Source: Thinopyrum elongatum
Taxonomy: Eukaryota; Streptophyta; Magnoliopsida; Poales; Poaceae
Direction: 5' to 3'
DNA length: 64,000 bases
Assembly: GCA_011799875.1 (NCBI GenBank)
Contig: CM022299.1
Coordinates: 350,654,526 to 350,718,525, forward strand
The position numbers and the translations under genes were made by a program. Under the pieces are notes generated by a model. That model had not been told where the DNA came from and made no database searches. It worked only from the letters and a program-made list of their open reading frames with translations. Below are positions 46,382-58,363 of the stretch, piece by piece. Each line of letters starts with the position of its first letter. The first letter of the stretch is position 1.

Positions 46382-48105
46382 TGATGGAAATATGCCCTAG
46401 AGGCAATAATAAAATGATTATTATTATATTTCCTTAATCATGATAAAGGTTTATTATTCATGCTAGAATTATATTGACCGCAAACTTAAATACATGTGTG
46501 AATACATAAACAAATATCGTGTCCCTAGTAAGACTCTACTAGACTAGCTCGTTGATCAAAGATGGTTAAGGTTTCCTAACCATAGCCATGTGTTTTCATT
46601 TGATAACGGGATCACATCATTAGGAGAATGATGTGATGGACAAGACCCATCCATTAGCTTAGCATATGATCGTTCAGTTTATTGCTACTGCTTTCTTAAT
46701 GTCAAATACATATTCCTTCAACCATGAGATCATGCAACTCCCGGATACCGGAGGAATACCTTGTGTGCTATCAAATATCACAACATAACTGGGTGATCAT
46801 AAAGATGCTCTACAGGTATCTCCGAATGTGTCAATTGAGTTGGCGTGAATCGAGATTGGGATTTGTCACTCCATGTATCGAAGAGGTATCTCTGGGCCCT
46901 CTCGGTAATACACTTCATAAGAAGCCTTGCAAGCAAAGTGACTAAGGAGTTAGTTACAAGATGATGTATTATGGAACGAGTAAAGAGACTTGCTAGTAAC
47001 GAGATTGAACTAGGTATGAAGATACCGATGATCGAATCTTGGGCAAGTAACATACCGATAGACAAAGGGAATTACGTATGTTGTCATAAAGGTTCGACCG
47101 ATAAAGATCTTCGTAGAATATGTAGGAACCAATATGGGCATCCAGGTCCCGCTATTGGTTATTGACCGGAGAGGTGTCTCGGTCATGTCTACATCATTCT
47201 CGAACCCATAGGGTCCGCATGCTTAACCTTCGTTGATGATATAGTATTATATGAGTTATGTATGTTGGTGACCGAATGTTGTTCGGAGTCCCGGATGAAA
47301 TCACGGATATGACGAGGAGCTCCAGAATGGTACGGAGGTAAAGATTGATATATGGGATAATAGTGTTTGGTCTTCGGAAGGGTTCTGGAATTCACCGGAA
47401 GGGGTTTCAGATGTTTCCCGAAATGTTTGGGTACAAGAACACTTTATTTGGGCCAAGGGGTAAAGCCCACGAGGCTTTTGGAAGATGCAAAAGGAAGTTT
47501 TACGGAGGCCAGGGGGCCAGACGCCAGGGTTCCCGGCGTTTGGGTCCAGACACCGGGAACCCTGGCGTCTGGTCCTGGAGTCTGAGAAGGACTCTTGCCT
47601 TTCGGGCAAAACCGACTTTTAGGAGGCTTTTACTCCAAGTTTCGACCCCAGAGCTCAACATATAAATAGAGGGGCAGGGCTAGCACCCAAGACACATCAA
47701 GATTCACCAAGCCATGTGCCGGCAACCCCGTCCCCTCTAGTTTATTCTCCGACATAGTATCCATTGTGCTTGGCGAAGCCCTGCGGAGATTGTTCTTCAC
47801 CAACACCGTCACCATGCCGTCGTGCTGTCGGAACTCATCTACTACTTTGCCTCTCTTGCTGGATCGAGAAGGCGAGGACGTCATCGAGCTGAACATGTGC
47901 TGAACGCGGAGGCACCGTACGTTTAGTACTTGATCGGGATGGATCATGAAGGTGTACGACTGCATCAACCGCGTTGATAAACGCTTCCGCTTAGCGATCT
48001 TCAAGGGTATGAAGATGCTCTCCCCCTCTCGTAGCTATGCATCTCCATGGATAGATCTTGCATGTGCGTAGAAATTTTTTGTTTTCCATGCAACCTTCCC
48101 CAACA
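46382..48105 (+). mobile_element. Solo LTR of a BARE/WIS/Angela-type Ty1/copia element
   Basis: Begins TGATGGAAATATGCCCTAGA (family start TGTTGGAA.. with changes) and ends CCTTCCCCAACA, 1724 bases, with perfect TSD GTCGA. Features expected of this family are in place, such as 'ggatcacatcattaggaga', 'gtaaagagacttgc' and 'ggcatccaggtcccgctatt'. There is no internal region, so it was left by recombination between two LTRs. A TATA box (TATAAATAGA) is at 47661-47670. Confidence 0.9.
47661..47670 (+). promoter_or_regulatory. TATA box of the solo copia LTR
   Basis: TATAAATAGA is followed by a leader in the expected position for the copia LTR promoter. Without an internal region it could at most drive read-through into the CACTA interior. 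Confidence 0.65.
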
Positions 48106-48110
48106 GTCGA
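48106..48110. repeat. TSD GTCGA, right copy
   Basis: Same five bases as 46377-46381. Confidence 0.9.
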
Positions 48111-49230
48111 TCACCTTTGCAATCTCTCTTAAGACTAACTACTTGTTGGAGTATTTAAAAAAACTACTTGTTGGAGAAGATTAGCCTCGGAGTTGGATGA
48201 GGAGGATAGAGCAAAACCAATCTCCCTTTGTGCAGTCCCACTGAAATGTTGAAACGTTGCCCGTGTGACATTTCAGCAAAACTGCACAAAACACTCTTAA
48301 GAAAAGAGTGATTTGTGCAGTTCACCAAAAGGTCACAATAGCAATGAGGTGAAATGGATAGCCCTGTTTGCAAAAGGAGGTAGAAAGGAAACAATTACTG
48401 GCCAATAACAGTTGATGACACATACGCCAACAAAAGAGAAGCATGTTCCTTGTCCTAAGGGAAGATAGCAGCACGGTTGTTTATTTAAAACGGTGTGAGG
48501 ACGAGATTGCAACATGGAAAGTACGCCGGCCGAGCTATGTTTTGGGCAAAGAACTAGGGAAGATCCACATGCGAGATTTTCCACATGCAGCGACGTGGAG
48601 ATGGGCAGTGGAGCAAGGTTGGAGGGGAGGAAGTTGTACCTAGGGGTCATCGGGATATAACTAGGAGGGTGTCGGCAGGCGGGATCTGCCCTACCATGCC
48701 AGAGCTTGGTCAGAGAGAATGGCGGGTACCGCAGATCGGGACGTGTTGCCTCGACGCCGTCGAACGAAGCAACGATGCACGTCCTGCCTTTCCGCCGGCG
48801 GACAGAATCGGGCCGGATCAGTGACCAGCGGTGAGAGAGAGAGAGGCCACCACCTTCTTGTGTGAGAGAGTGTGAAGATAGAACAACCCCAGCAGGCAAG
48901 CTCTATTGTATATAGTGGAGCAGATTACTTTTTTCTCGATAACAATCAGTTTATATTCTATACGTGCCATTGAGCAATATAACTTTATTTAAAAATAACG
49001 CGCCAACGTGTCAAGTCAAACTTTGTTTCATGCACGTGTGGTGCACGACCGTCCGTCAAGTAAACAACTGCTACACGCTCACAATTAGCATGTGGGCTGC
49101 CTTTTTGTACAGAAATGAGCTCCCTCGTGTACCCACGCGGGTGTGGCAGGGAACAAGACATGAGTACATGCGTCGTGCATGCACCTATTCTCTTCGTGTA
49201 CATACACCACCTACGTGGGTGTGTGTGAGA

Positions 49231-50540
49231 GAGATACAAACCTAGAGAGAGATGGTGTGTGGGTTCGTGAGTGTTTTTTGGGGGGTGCGTGAGAGATAGA
49301 CAGGGAATATGTGTCGATGATATCTTAAACAAAAAATGTAACATATGCAATGTGTGTGTAACAGAGGCCTCGATATATATAGAGAGGGGCGATCCACGAG
49401 AAGAGAGTGGAGGGATCATCGGCGTGAGATATTGATAGAATCGAAGAGAGGGATGAAGTGTATGGGTGCGCAATCGATAAAGAGAACCAACGAAATTGTG
49501 TGTGCCCACGTAAAAGATATAGGGCGGCTGGCCTACTGTAACATGAGAGGGGAGAGTTGCAGTTTGTCTGTGTGGCATGGATACCTACCTACAACGTTCG
49601 ACTATCGGTGTGGGGGGGGGGGGCAGAGACCTAACTATAGGGAGGTAGATCGACTGGTATATGTGTGGAGAAGGAGAGAGACCTAGCTATGTATTGAGGG
49701 CGATCGATCGGCATCCATGCATATGTGTAGGAGAGGAACAAGGTTGGGAGAGAGACAAAGCTAGAGTGTCGGAGGGTTGGTGGTGGAGTTGCTTCTCATA
49801 GATGGTGGGAGAGGCCTACTAGACAAACGGAGGGTACGGCTGCAATAACAATAAGAGAGGGGATGCATGTTTGTGTGTGCACATGCGTGTCAGAGACGGG
49901 TCGGGAGGCATGCATGGATGATGAGGGGGGACGATATGTCTGTGGTAAGCAGATCTAACTAGATAGGTAAATCAATCGTCGTGTGTCGAAGAAAGTGAGA
50001 GACATAACTAGTGAGGTACATCGATCGGTGCGTGGGGAAAGAGAGAGTTATAGTCAACCTAGCTATATGTAGGGAGATCGATCGGTATACATGCATGTGT
50101 TAGAGGCAAATAAGGCCCGGAGAGACGGAGAGAGAGAGAGGGGTATGCGGCTAGGAGGTGGTGCGAAAGGCATACTATGTCGAGATGGGAAGGAGTGTGC
50201 GAGTGCGAGATCAATGAAAAGAGGGGTGAGAGTGTGCATGTGTGTGGGACCGTATTAGACACAGGGAGGCATGTACGGTGAGAAGAGACGAGGGAAAGCG
50301 TGTGTTTGTGGTAGGCAGACCTGGCTAGAGATGTATATCGATCGGTGTGTGCTGGAAAGAAGGGGCTGGGGAGACCTGCAAACACCGTGGGAGAACGACC
50401 TAAAGAAAAATAACGAATGTGCGCGATGGAGAGAATGCTGGGAGAGGGTGATGGCAAGGCGGGTGTGTACATGCACGAGAGGAAGTTAGTGCTAGCTACA
50501 AAGAGAAGAGGATTGTGTGGGTGTAAAAGACTAACAGATA
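49231..50540. repeat. GA-rich low-complexity region
   Basis: Long run of 'gagagag', 'gtgtgtg' and 'gatcgatcggt' patterns. Several 'ctagctatgtat..gggcgatcgatcgg' units recur (49685, 50060, 50330). The long minus-strand frames here are Ser/His/Pro-rich products of the low complexity, not genes. Confidence 0.7.
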
Positions 50541-51479
50541 TCATAATTTTTATAAAAGTGGATTCAGATATTTGAATAAGAGATCATAGTGTTTTAAACC
50601 CCCACACGCATGGATATAATGGTGATACGCATGGTGTGGTTATGAACATGTTATACTATATAACATTTTATTTGAGTTTGTGATAATGTGTGGCTTTTGC
50701 AGCTCACGGCTAAATACTTGTCATAATGTACGGGGCGGGGCACTATACATTGTGTGATAAACACAGTATACATATGAAACATGGTTTAGATTACGAACAT
50801 TTAGCTAGCACTTAAAATGTACTATTATTTGGAATCAACATCAAGTGGATTCAAAATTTTGAATTCGAGTTCATATAGTACACATAGTTCATATCTAACT
50901 CTACAGTAATCATGTGGTGTGTTGTTAAGATAATATACAGATGATGGTTTAACTTGGCAACAATCATGATTGTAGATTCGTATTCAAATAGAGAAACGAA
51001 TTCAATTTTAGTTCAAATTGCAGCGGTAGTATATACATTTGGAATGCACTAAAATGTTCATATGAGTAGGTTACATGCATTATACAGCTAGTGAAAAAAT
51101 TTATTGGACATAACATGGATTCATAGTTTTGAATAGCATGTGTACAGTAAAACGGGACAAGACTCTCTCTTTGTGTGGTGCGAATAGTTTTTTTTTGTTT
51201 TTTGTTGAGGGAAGTGCGAATTGATTTGGTATATTACACGTTAGGCTTGTCCCGAAATTTCAACCCATGCCTTGTTATCCCGAAAATTCAGATATCTCTT
51301 TGTCTCTTTCTGCTCTGAAAACTCGCTCTTTCTCAACCCGCACATTGCTATCCTGAAATTACAACACGCGCGAAAACTCCCTCCAGCTGCCAAATCCCGA
51401 CACGTGAAATCCCCGTTCTAACCCTGAGCCGAAAGGGTCGCTAGTTCAAATTGGTGGGGGTACTTTTTTAACACACCCT
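50541..51479. other. AT-rich spacer before the TNPA-like gene
   Basis: No gene, TIR or array was recognised. The end (51240-51479) becomes C-rich and may belong to the promoter or leader of the downstream gene. Confidence 0.4.
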
Positions 51480-53500
51480 ACATTTTGGACAAGCACGTCC
51501 CTAAGTCATGGTTCCCCCCTCCCATCACCTCCTTTTCGCCATTCGAAAACCCAGGCCGCCATAACCTCTCTGCTCCAGCTGCGAAACCCCACCCTCCTTT
51601 GTCCGCCACCCCACCACTGCCCAGCCGGAGCCTCTTCCCCAACGACGTCATCCACCACAATATCTCGTCGATCTCGTTGTCCCGTCAGTTCAGCCGCCCC
51701 GTCCTCCACCTCCAAGGAGCTACTCCGATGATCGCCTCATCTATCGCGACTGCTCCATCCCCACAGCGCCGCCTTAACCTACTCCACCAGAACCGCAGTA
51801 TCCTCACTGACTCCTTGGACAAAGCCAAGGCCTACTCGGCACCACCCAAGAGGTTGTACACTCATCGCATCGCACCTTCTCCTTAAGTCGACCTCCCGGC
51901 GCCACCGGTGCTTGATCCTGCTCCCCCATGGCGCGGCTACCTCGACACCGGCGCCGCCGGTGACATCTCCACGTCGGTTCTCCCCTAGTGTGAGGCTCCC
52001 TCGATGGCGGCGGCGGCCATACCAGCCGGAGCTGCTGCTACTGCTCCGGCTCTCGCTCGCTCGCGCTGCTGCTCTGCTCTTCCTCTCGCTCACACTGCTG
52101 ATGCTGGTACATGGGCTGCTGCAGCTACACGATTTGTTGCTCTGGTTCTAGTTCGCGTTGCTGCTCCAAGCGCTGCTGCTCCGGCTACTATCTACTAGTG
52201 TGTTCCCTGTCGATCGCCTACTGATTTAGATCACTGTTTCTCTACTACTAGTGCTCGAGCGGCCTAAACTACATGTGAAGTGCTTCTCTGCTACTAGTGC
52301 GTTCAGTTTTGATAGTAACATTCAGATTCCACTGTAAATTTCAGTTTCAACAGTTAAGTTCAGAGTCAACAATTTTTACCTCATCTGTTGGAGTCAGGTG
52401 TGTTTTGGTGATGTAAATTTTGCATCTACCACTTTTTGGTAAGGTATTTTACATCATCTATTGGAGATGCTATTAGAATCACAGTTGAGATTAATGATGT
52501 ATGTGTTGTACTGCTTCAGCCTTGATATCTTACAGATCCTCGGAGCTGCTCCAACGACGGAACCATCCATCACAACAGAGCAGTACCCTGGACGCCGTCT
52601 ACATACGCCTCAGATCTTCTTCCACACCTTCGATAGCCACCTCTGCCGCAACTTCTTCAGCGACCAACCCAATGATGCAGAGGTTGTACACTTGTCGCAT
52701 CACTTATTACTCTACATTCATGTTGATCCATTAGGGCTATTTGGGTTCAAAGGAAAAAGTGAAGGAAAAACATAGCAATAGGAAATTTTCCTATGGTACT
52801 CTACTATTCAATTATTCATGCATTTGGTTGAAAGGAATGGAGCAAAACATCCACCTGCACCTACTTTTCAAAGTCCTATGCATGAAAACAAGACTAAGTG
52901 CATTAGTGGCAGAATAACATTCTAATTGTACACATTTTCATATGGTTTCACTTTAATTTGGCCATGTTTCTTTGCATTCCTCTGCTATTCCAATTCATGT
53001 GAACCAAACACCCAAGTTGACAGAAACCCTGTGTTTACAAATGCTCTGTTTCTCACGTGCATTCCTATCCTATTCCGGTGTTTCCTACCCCTGCATTTTT
53101 AGAATCCTGCAAGCCAAAGCAGCCCCTACAGAATTACTTCAGTTACAGATAGGTGTCGAAAAAAACTTTGTGTGGTTTGTCCTGCTCCTGCCACGACGTC
53201 GTCCACCTCACCTGAGCTGCTCCATCAATAGAAGTGTCCACCATACCATACATCACGACTCCTAACCGTCTTTCGCCGCCTCAGATCTCCTTCCCTGCCG
53301 CTGGCACCCACCACAACTACATCACCATCATCGACTCAGCAGATGAACCTGATGAGTACACGGGTCCGCAAGAGAGGTCGCACTCTTTTGTTTTTGCTTA
53401 TGTTATGCATTGCTTAATATTACCTGCTACTTTATCGTCCTGTTCACCTCTTAGACTCCAAGTCAGGTCCAAATTAATGTTCAAACTTGAGTTTTAAAAT
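51480..53500 (+). other. Probable 5' leader region of the TNPA-like gene
   Basis: C-rich, with three related modules. 'cctcagatct(t/c)cttcc' is at 52600 and 53279; 'gaggttgtacact(t/c)(g/a)tcgcatc' is at 51850 and 52681. Some ends look like splice donors. A 133-codon frame (51485-51886) has no recognisable domain. A MITE occupies 52734-53126. The role as leader is inferred from position only. Confidence 0.45.
52734..53126. mobile_element. Probable Tourist-type MITE
   Basis: Left end GGGCTATTTGGGTTCAAAGG after TTA (52731-52733); reversed right end GGGGCTGCTTTGGCTTGCAG. TSD on the right is unclear. No ORF. Confidence 0.55.
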
Positions 53501-53881
53501 GCTTGTGGGGCACATATCGAGGCAGCAATGAATAGTATCTTTGTCTATTATCTCGTTCACCTAGGGTATGTCTATATTGTTCATCTTGGATGGGAAACAA
53601 ACAGTAAAGCAATCATCATCAGTCTTTTTATTAAATTAAAGCTATCATCAGCCTGCTATCATTATTTTTGGTTCTATCCATTGGTTGTTACCATCACTCT
53701 GGATTTCTGCATGCTCTCCTTACATAATCTCACTATATTTTCTTGTATGCATGTCAGATATTGTACACAGTCATGTTGAAAATGTAGAGAAAAAAAGAAG
53801 AGTTTTGTGCGGTAATACAATGTCATGCAGACATCGCTCCATGGTGGGTGCAATGGCAAACTCTCCCCCCCCCTCCTCCAG

Positions 53882-56810
53882 ATTGTAATCCAGAGGAAGA
53901 TATCTATTCGGAGGTGGATTCAGACGAAGCTGACCACTCCTATTTACCCCTCGAGGTGTTTGCTCTAACTTGGCATGATGATGTTGGTCATATCATGCAT
54001 ATGTTGCCTTGCAGTGCTTACTTTCGACATCATATATGTCATCTGCTTAGTTTATACATGTTCTGTAATGCCACATGTTTAGTTTCTATATCATATATGT
54101 GAATTATGCAATCCCATCTTTTTTAGCCAGCCATAATATATGTGAAATATGCAATGCCATCCGGTCTAGCCAGGCATCATATATTTGAATTATATCTTGC
54201 CATTCCTTTTTTTCATTACATTTCCATTTGTCGACAATGTTTGTACATTCAACTACTCTTCCTGTGAATCAGCCATTTGAGTGAGTGATGGAAAAATCTG
54301 GCGTGAAAGCAAGGTCTTCAGAGCAGACAGTGCTACCTATCCAAGCAGATCTCTTGCTGGGTCCAGATAGCTCCTCAGAGATGGATTCAGAGACAGATGA
54401 CCAGTCCTATTCCCCCACCGAGGTGTATGCTCTAACTTGGCATGGTTATACTGCTCATAACATACATATGGTGTCTTGCGTTGCTTAGTTTACACATCAT
54501 ATACACAATATTCAACACCATGTTCTTAGTTCAGACATCATATATGCGAATGCCATCTGCTTAGTATATAAATCACATATGTGAATTATATCATGCGATC
54601 CTGATTACTTAGATAACATGTATGTGAATTATGTCATGTGAACCTATTTACTAAAGACATTATATAATTATCTCATGCCATCATGTTTAGTTAGTCATCA
54701 TATCTTTGAATTATGTCATGCTATGCTATCCAGTTTAGATAGACATCATATATGTAAAATTATGTCATGCTATCCTTTTTAGTCAAACAATATATATGTG
54801 AACTATTTCATGCCCTCTTTTTTCCACACTATCTATTCATCTGTCTCTCATACAAGGTCTGTACATTCAACTACTTTTCTTGTTTATCAGCCATTTGAAT
54901 TGGAGGGGGTGATGGCAGTATCTAGCAGAGTAAAAACACGGTCTTCAAATAAAACAGTGCTACCTCTTGGTGGAGATAGCACCCCGGTTGTACATGCACA
55001 AGAACCAGCCCTACCACACATAACCCAGACTCTCGCAGATTGTACCCCTACTCCGATGGACAGAAAACTAGCTTCACCCAATCTAACCCCAACCCCAGCA
55101 GATAGTAACCCAGTTCCAGTTGACACAACATCATCTCCACCACAAAGCTCCCAAACAAGAGCATTTAGTAAGGCAGCTCCAGTGCCCAAAGCGCCAGGAC
55201 TACCACGGCGAACCCCAACTCCACCAGTTAGTACACCTATTCCTGTGGACGAAGCACAACCAGCTATTCGTAGTTTAGCATCTATCGCATTTGATGTTGT
55301 TAAATCCTATGTGTGTATCTTCCCATCATGGAAATATTATACTGAAGATGAAGGAAAAAGCCAGTTGTAGGTGTTCGTCCAGGAGTTATGTGTAAGTAAT
55401 GTTATTCATGGCAATTACTTTGCTTTGTCCCATACTTTCTACCTCCATGCTGGTTATAATACAGCAAATGTTCCCATTTTTCTCTATAGAGAAGGACCGA
55501 TTTGGAAACTGAGGTAACATGTGCTAATACCTCTGCTATCTTCAAGAATACTTTGTGGCAGTATCGGAATTACCTGAAGAAAACGTAATTCACTGGCAAG
55601 GAAAATCATCAAATTCCCTTACTTTCTCCTGAGACACATTTACAAGACGATGACTGGGAACGCCTTGTTCTGTACTGGTCCAAAACCAAGAATGTGGTAA
55701 GGTCTATGAGATCATTTTTATTTTGAAGTACTATATGCCCACGTCTTACTGTACTCTGTTTGTGTAGAACAAGTGCTTAAACCTGAAGAACAACTGTTCT
55801 CATTTAAGATTCCATTGCTATGGTGCATACTGCTTTGCTCCTGTATTACTGTATTTACTCATACAAACTTATTTTTAAATTGAAGGATCCAATCAAAACT
55901 CCAATGGCACAACATATATGTTTAAACATGTTTCTTTAACTGGTTTGCTCTTCTAAATTGCTCTGTTGATTTTAATTTCAATTGTGTATATAGTTGTCTT
56001 CTCATATTATGCAGATTACTAGCATCGCAACAGAGCCAATAGTGTTGTTGTACATGTATACCTGTGGTACCCATCTGAAATCTTGTTGTGCCGTGTAGAT
56101 TCCCACACTTGTATTCTTTCAATGTTGCTTTGTCTTGAACTGATATGATTTGAACTGTGTCTCTATTTCGATTTGGCAAGACAATCCAGTGACCATAGCA
56201 CATAGATATATGTTTGTTTGATGCTTTTATTATGTACTACTTCGCAATAGAAGACTTGGTAGTTTAATGCTGTCCACCTTACTACTGAACTGGTTTACCA
56301 AAATGAGTTTCATATACTACATGTTAAACCTGTTATGTGTCTGTTTGTTTCTTCTTTTTGAATGCTGACAGAATATTGGGGAAGAGTACCTTATTAAGCA
56401 ATGGTAAAGGAAGTAATGCAGATAAGGTTCATGTTAGTGAGACATCCTTGTTGGTCTCCAACAAAGCTGGTAAAACAGCTAAGGAAAACTATCTTGAAGA
56501 CAGTGAGACAACCCCAAAGTCCTGTCTTGATGTAGTGTTCGAGTTACTTGCCACTACCGTTGGCACAAGCTCTTCAAGCTCACTATCTGAATCAGTTCGG
56601 TTTCTTGAGTCTCAACTACAAGTTGAAAGACATCGATCAGCTGTGCTGCGACAAGAAGCCGAAGGACTGAGGAAGTCCCTGGAGAATTCACATGCATACT
56701 TTCTGGTGCAACAGCAAGCATTGGAGGATTTTAGCGCCAAACAAGAGAAAGCTAATAAGCTTGCTAAGCTTATTGCCAGCATGGTGGATATCCAGGATAA
56801 CATTTCTTGA
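53882..56810 (+). pseudogene. TNPA-like CACTA protein gene (plant transposase, En/Spm type), decayed
   Basis: Exons inferred from frames and GT/AG borders: 53882-53955 (acidic, 'SDEADHSYLPLE'), 54273-54422 ('SETDDQSYSPTE'), 54891-55391 (Thr/Pro-rich, then 'FDVVKSYVCIFPSWKYYTED'), 55490-55696 ('NTLWQYRNYLKKT*', 'DDDWERLVLYWS'), a partial exon near 55768, and 56372-56810 with a coiled coil ('ESQLQVERHRSAVLRQEAEG') and TGA. The order acidic/Pro-rich head, DNA-binding-like centre and coiled-coil tail fits the plant En/Spm TNPA-like family as I know it. TAG at 55368-55370 and TAA at 55586-55588 break it. TNPA binds subterminal repeats; the arrays at both ends of this element would be its targets. 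Confidence 0.65.
54005..54800 (+). repeat. Intronic repeats of a 'catcatatatgtgaattatgtc' type
   Basis: Roughly 40-50 base diverged units containing 'atatatgtgaa(t/a)ta(t)g(t)catgc' recur about a dozen times in the introns on both sides of exon 54273-54422. Confidence 0.75.
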
Positions 56811-57089
56811 GCTCTTCTGAATTTGTTTCGGTTATGGACTTGTTTTGCTGCCGTGTTTATTTGCACTGGTGGCCAATTTAGATGCCTAGTGTATGTAATA
56901 TGCTGCTTTGTTCCCTATATTTGCACTGGTGGTGAACTTTGATGCCCAGTGGATGTAATATGTGTAATAGCCATAATAGCCTAGCGTAAGTTGCTTGCTT
57001 ATTTATTTCCTTATTGTCTTGTTTATTTGTTTGCTTGTAGTCACTGCAATTCTTTTTTCGCGGTTTGCTAGTGGCCACAATAACCATGG

Positions 57090-57860
57090 GAAACATACGG
57101 ACCGTTGTAACCATGGTCCTACTATGTGCTGTAGTGACCATGGGCCTCCTACGGGCCGTAGGATCCATGGGCCTTCTATGGGTCGTAGAATCAATGGGCC
57201 TTCTACGGGCCGTATGATCGATTGGCCAAACATGGGCCGTACTATTCATGGACCAATAACGGACCGCAATATGGGCCGTAAACGGGCTAGAATGGGAATC
57301 TTATGTTTATGGGCCGACCATAACGGGCCGTTAATAGGCTGATATTTTTAACGGGCTTAATTCTATCGAAAGGCATAACGGGTTGTTAATGGGCCGTATT
57401 AGATGACTCTAAGAAAACGGCCCAATGGATTAATGGGCCACAAACGGGCCGACTATAACCATGGGCTGAATTTGGCCCACAAGCGAAACAAGACAGTAAC
57501 GGACCGTAAGTAATCGAAAGCTGGAAATGACCCCAAGAATAAATCGGCCCTTAGAAGGCCGAAAGATAACACGGGCTGGAAACGGCCCGATGGAATAATG
57601 GGCCGTTAATGGGTATAAAGCAATATACTGTTCATCATGGGTCGGTTTCTCCATGGGCTGTTAATGGGCCCAGAGTTACAAAGGGCCTCATATGGGCTGA
57701 AAGACGTCATGAGCCATACATGGGCCGGAAGTTATAACGAGCTGATATCATATTGGACGGCCCAGATGATGCTACCGGGCCTAATTCGGATAGGCCATAA
57801 CGGGCCGTGAGTTAGCGGGCTATAAATGGGCTATATGAGAACATGCCATTAACATGCTTT
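57090..57860. repeat. CACTA right subterminal array (GGGCCGT type)
   Basis: About 20 or more copies of (A/T)(T/C)GGGCCGT or close variants, on both strands, often as 'aacgggccgttaatgggcc'. Positioned 500-1270 bases inside the right terminus, as expected for TNPA-type binding regions. The motif differs from the left arrays. Confidence 0.8.
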
Positions 57861-58349
57861 CCGTGGGCCGACCTGCTACCTTTTGACCAAGTCAAACATG
57901 CCGGTCTTTTGACGTAAATGGGCCACTGTTGGGCCGAGCCACGTGTCGACGTATCATAGGTGCGTCCCGTCCATTCGCTGGATGACATCTGTCCCAACGC
58001 GGAGTTGACACATGGTTCTTTCGGCAAATGAGAATTTTACACGTGGAAAATCGCCATTGGTCATTGCTGTTAACGGGTTATTGGATCCAAAACCGGACCC
58101 GATAGCTTAACAGTGACCCATTACGGTGGATGCCACGTGTCGGTTACCCTTGACGAAAACACTTCCATGACGAGCCATTTATCATTATGGAAGTGGACAC
58201 TTCCGAGATGATAATTTCAGTATTGTCATGGAACACTTCTACGACAGCACAGGTATGACTATCTTGATTCTGTCATAAAATCGTTATGGATGTACATGCA
58301 TGACGGAAAACATGACCTACTGTGACAAACACGTATCATCATGAAATTG

Positions 58350-58363
58350 TTTTTTTTGTAGTG
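58350..58363. repeat. CACTA right terminus
   Basis: Reversed: CACTACAAAAAAAA, sharing CACTAC plus seven A with 19359. LTR-type sequence follows at once. Confidence 0.75.

Larger units (their letters stand above)
45800..49230. repeat. Segment B of the diverged duplication, split by a solo LTR
   Basis: 45960-46240 resembles 38530-38830 ('gacaaagttgtgagag(g)gtgtacaa', 'gatcgatg', 'ttttgtgcagttccacta'). 48600-49200 resembles 40560-41110, with the similar 'ggga(g)tctgcc', 'gtgaccagcggtgagagag' and 'aaccc(c/t)agca(g/a)gcaag'. The solo LTR at 46382-48105 interrupts it. No gene is supported. Confidence 0.6.
19359..58363. mobile_element. Large CACTA (En/Spm-type) transposon with nested insertions
   Basis: Termini CACTACAAAAAAAG (19359) and, reversed, CACTACAAAAAAAAC (58363) face each other. 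They are flanked by two pieces of what looks like one LTR. Subterminal arrays occur inside both ends (31454-32420 and 57090-57860), and a TNPA-like gene lies near the right end. Without E4 the element would be about 27 kb, including a solo LTR and MITEs. The adjacent triplets (GAA left, TAG right) do not match as the 3-base TSD typical of CACTA elements. A TNPD transposase was not found. The pairing of the two termini is an inference; two separate CACTA elements remain possible. Confidence 0.6.

Noticed and set aside
48333..48899. A 188-codon minus-strand frame
   Set aside because: No domain or start context, and the equivalent region of segment A (40560-40860) does not keep the frame.
49985..50544. 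Ser/His/Pro-rich minus-strand frames of up to 197 codons (48985-50544)
   Set aside because: Products of GA/GT low-complexity DNA.
51415..51450. tRNA- or SINE-like sequence ('gggtcgctagttcaaatt')
   Set aside because: Only a weak B-box-like stretch; no A box, no cloverleaf and no tail could be seen.
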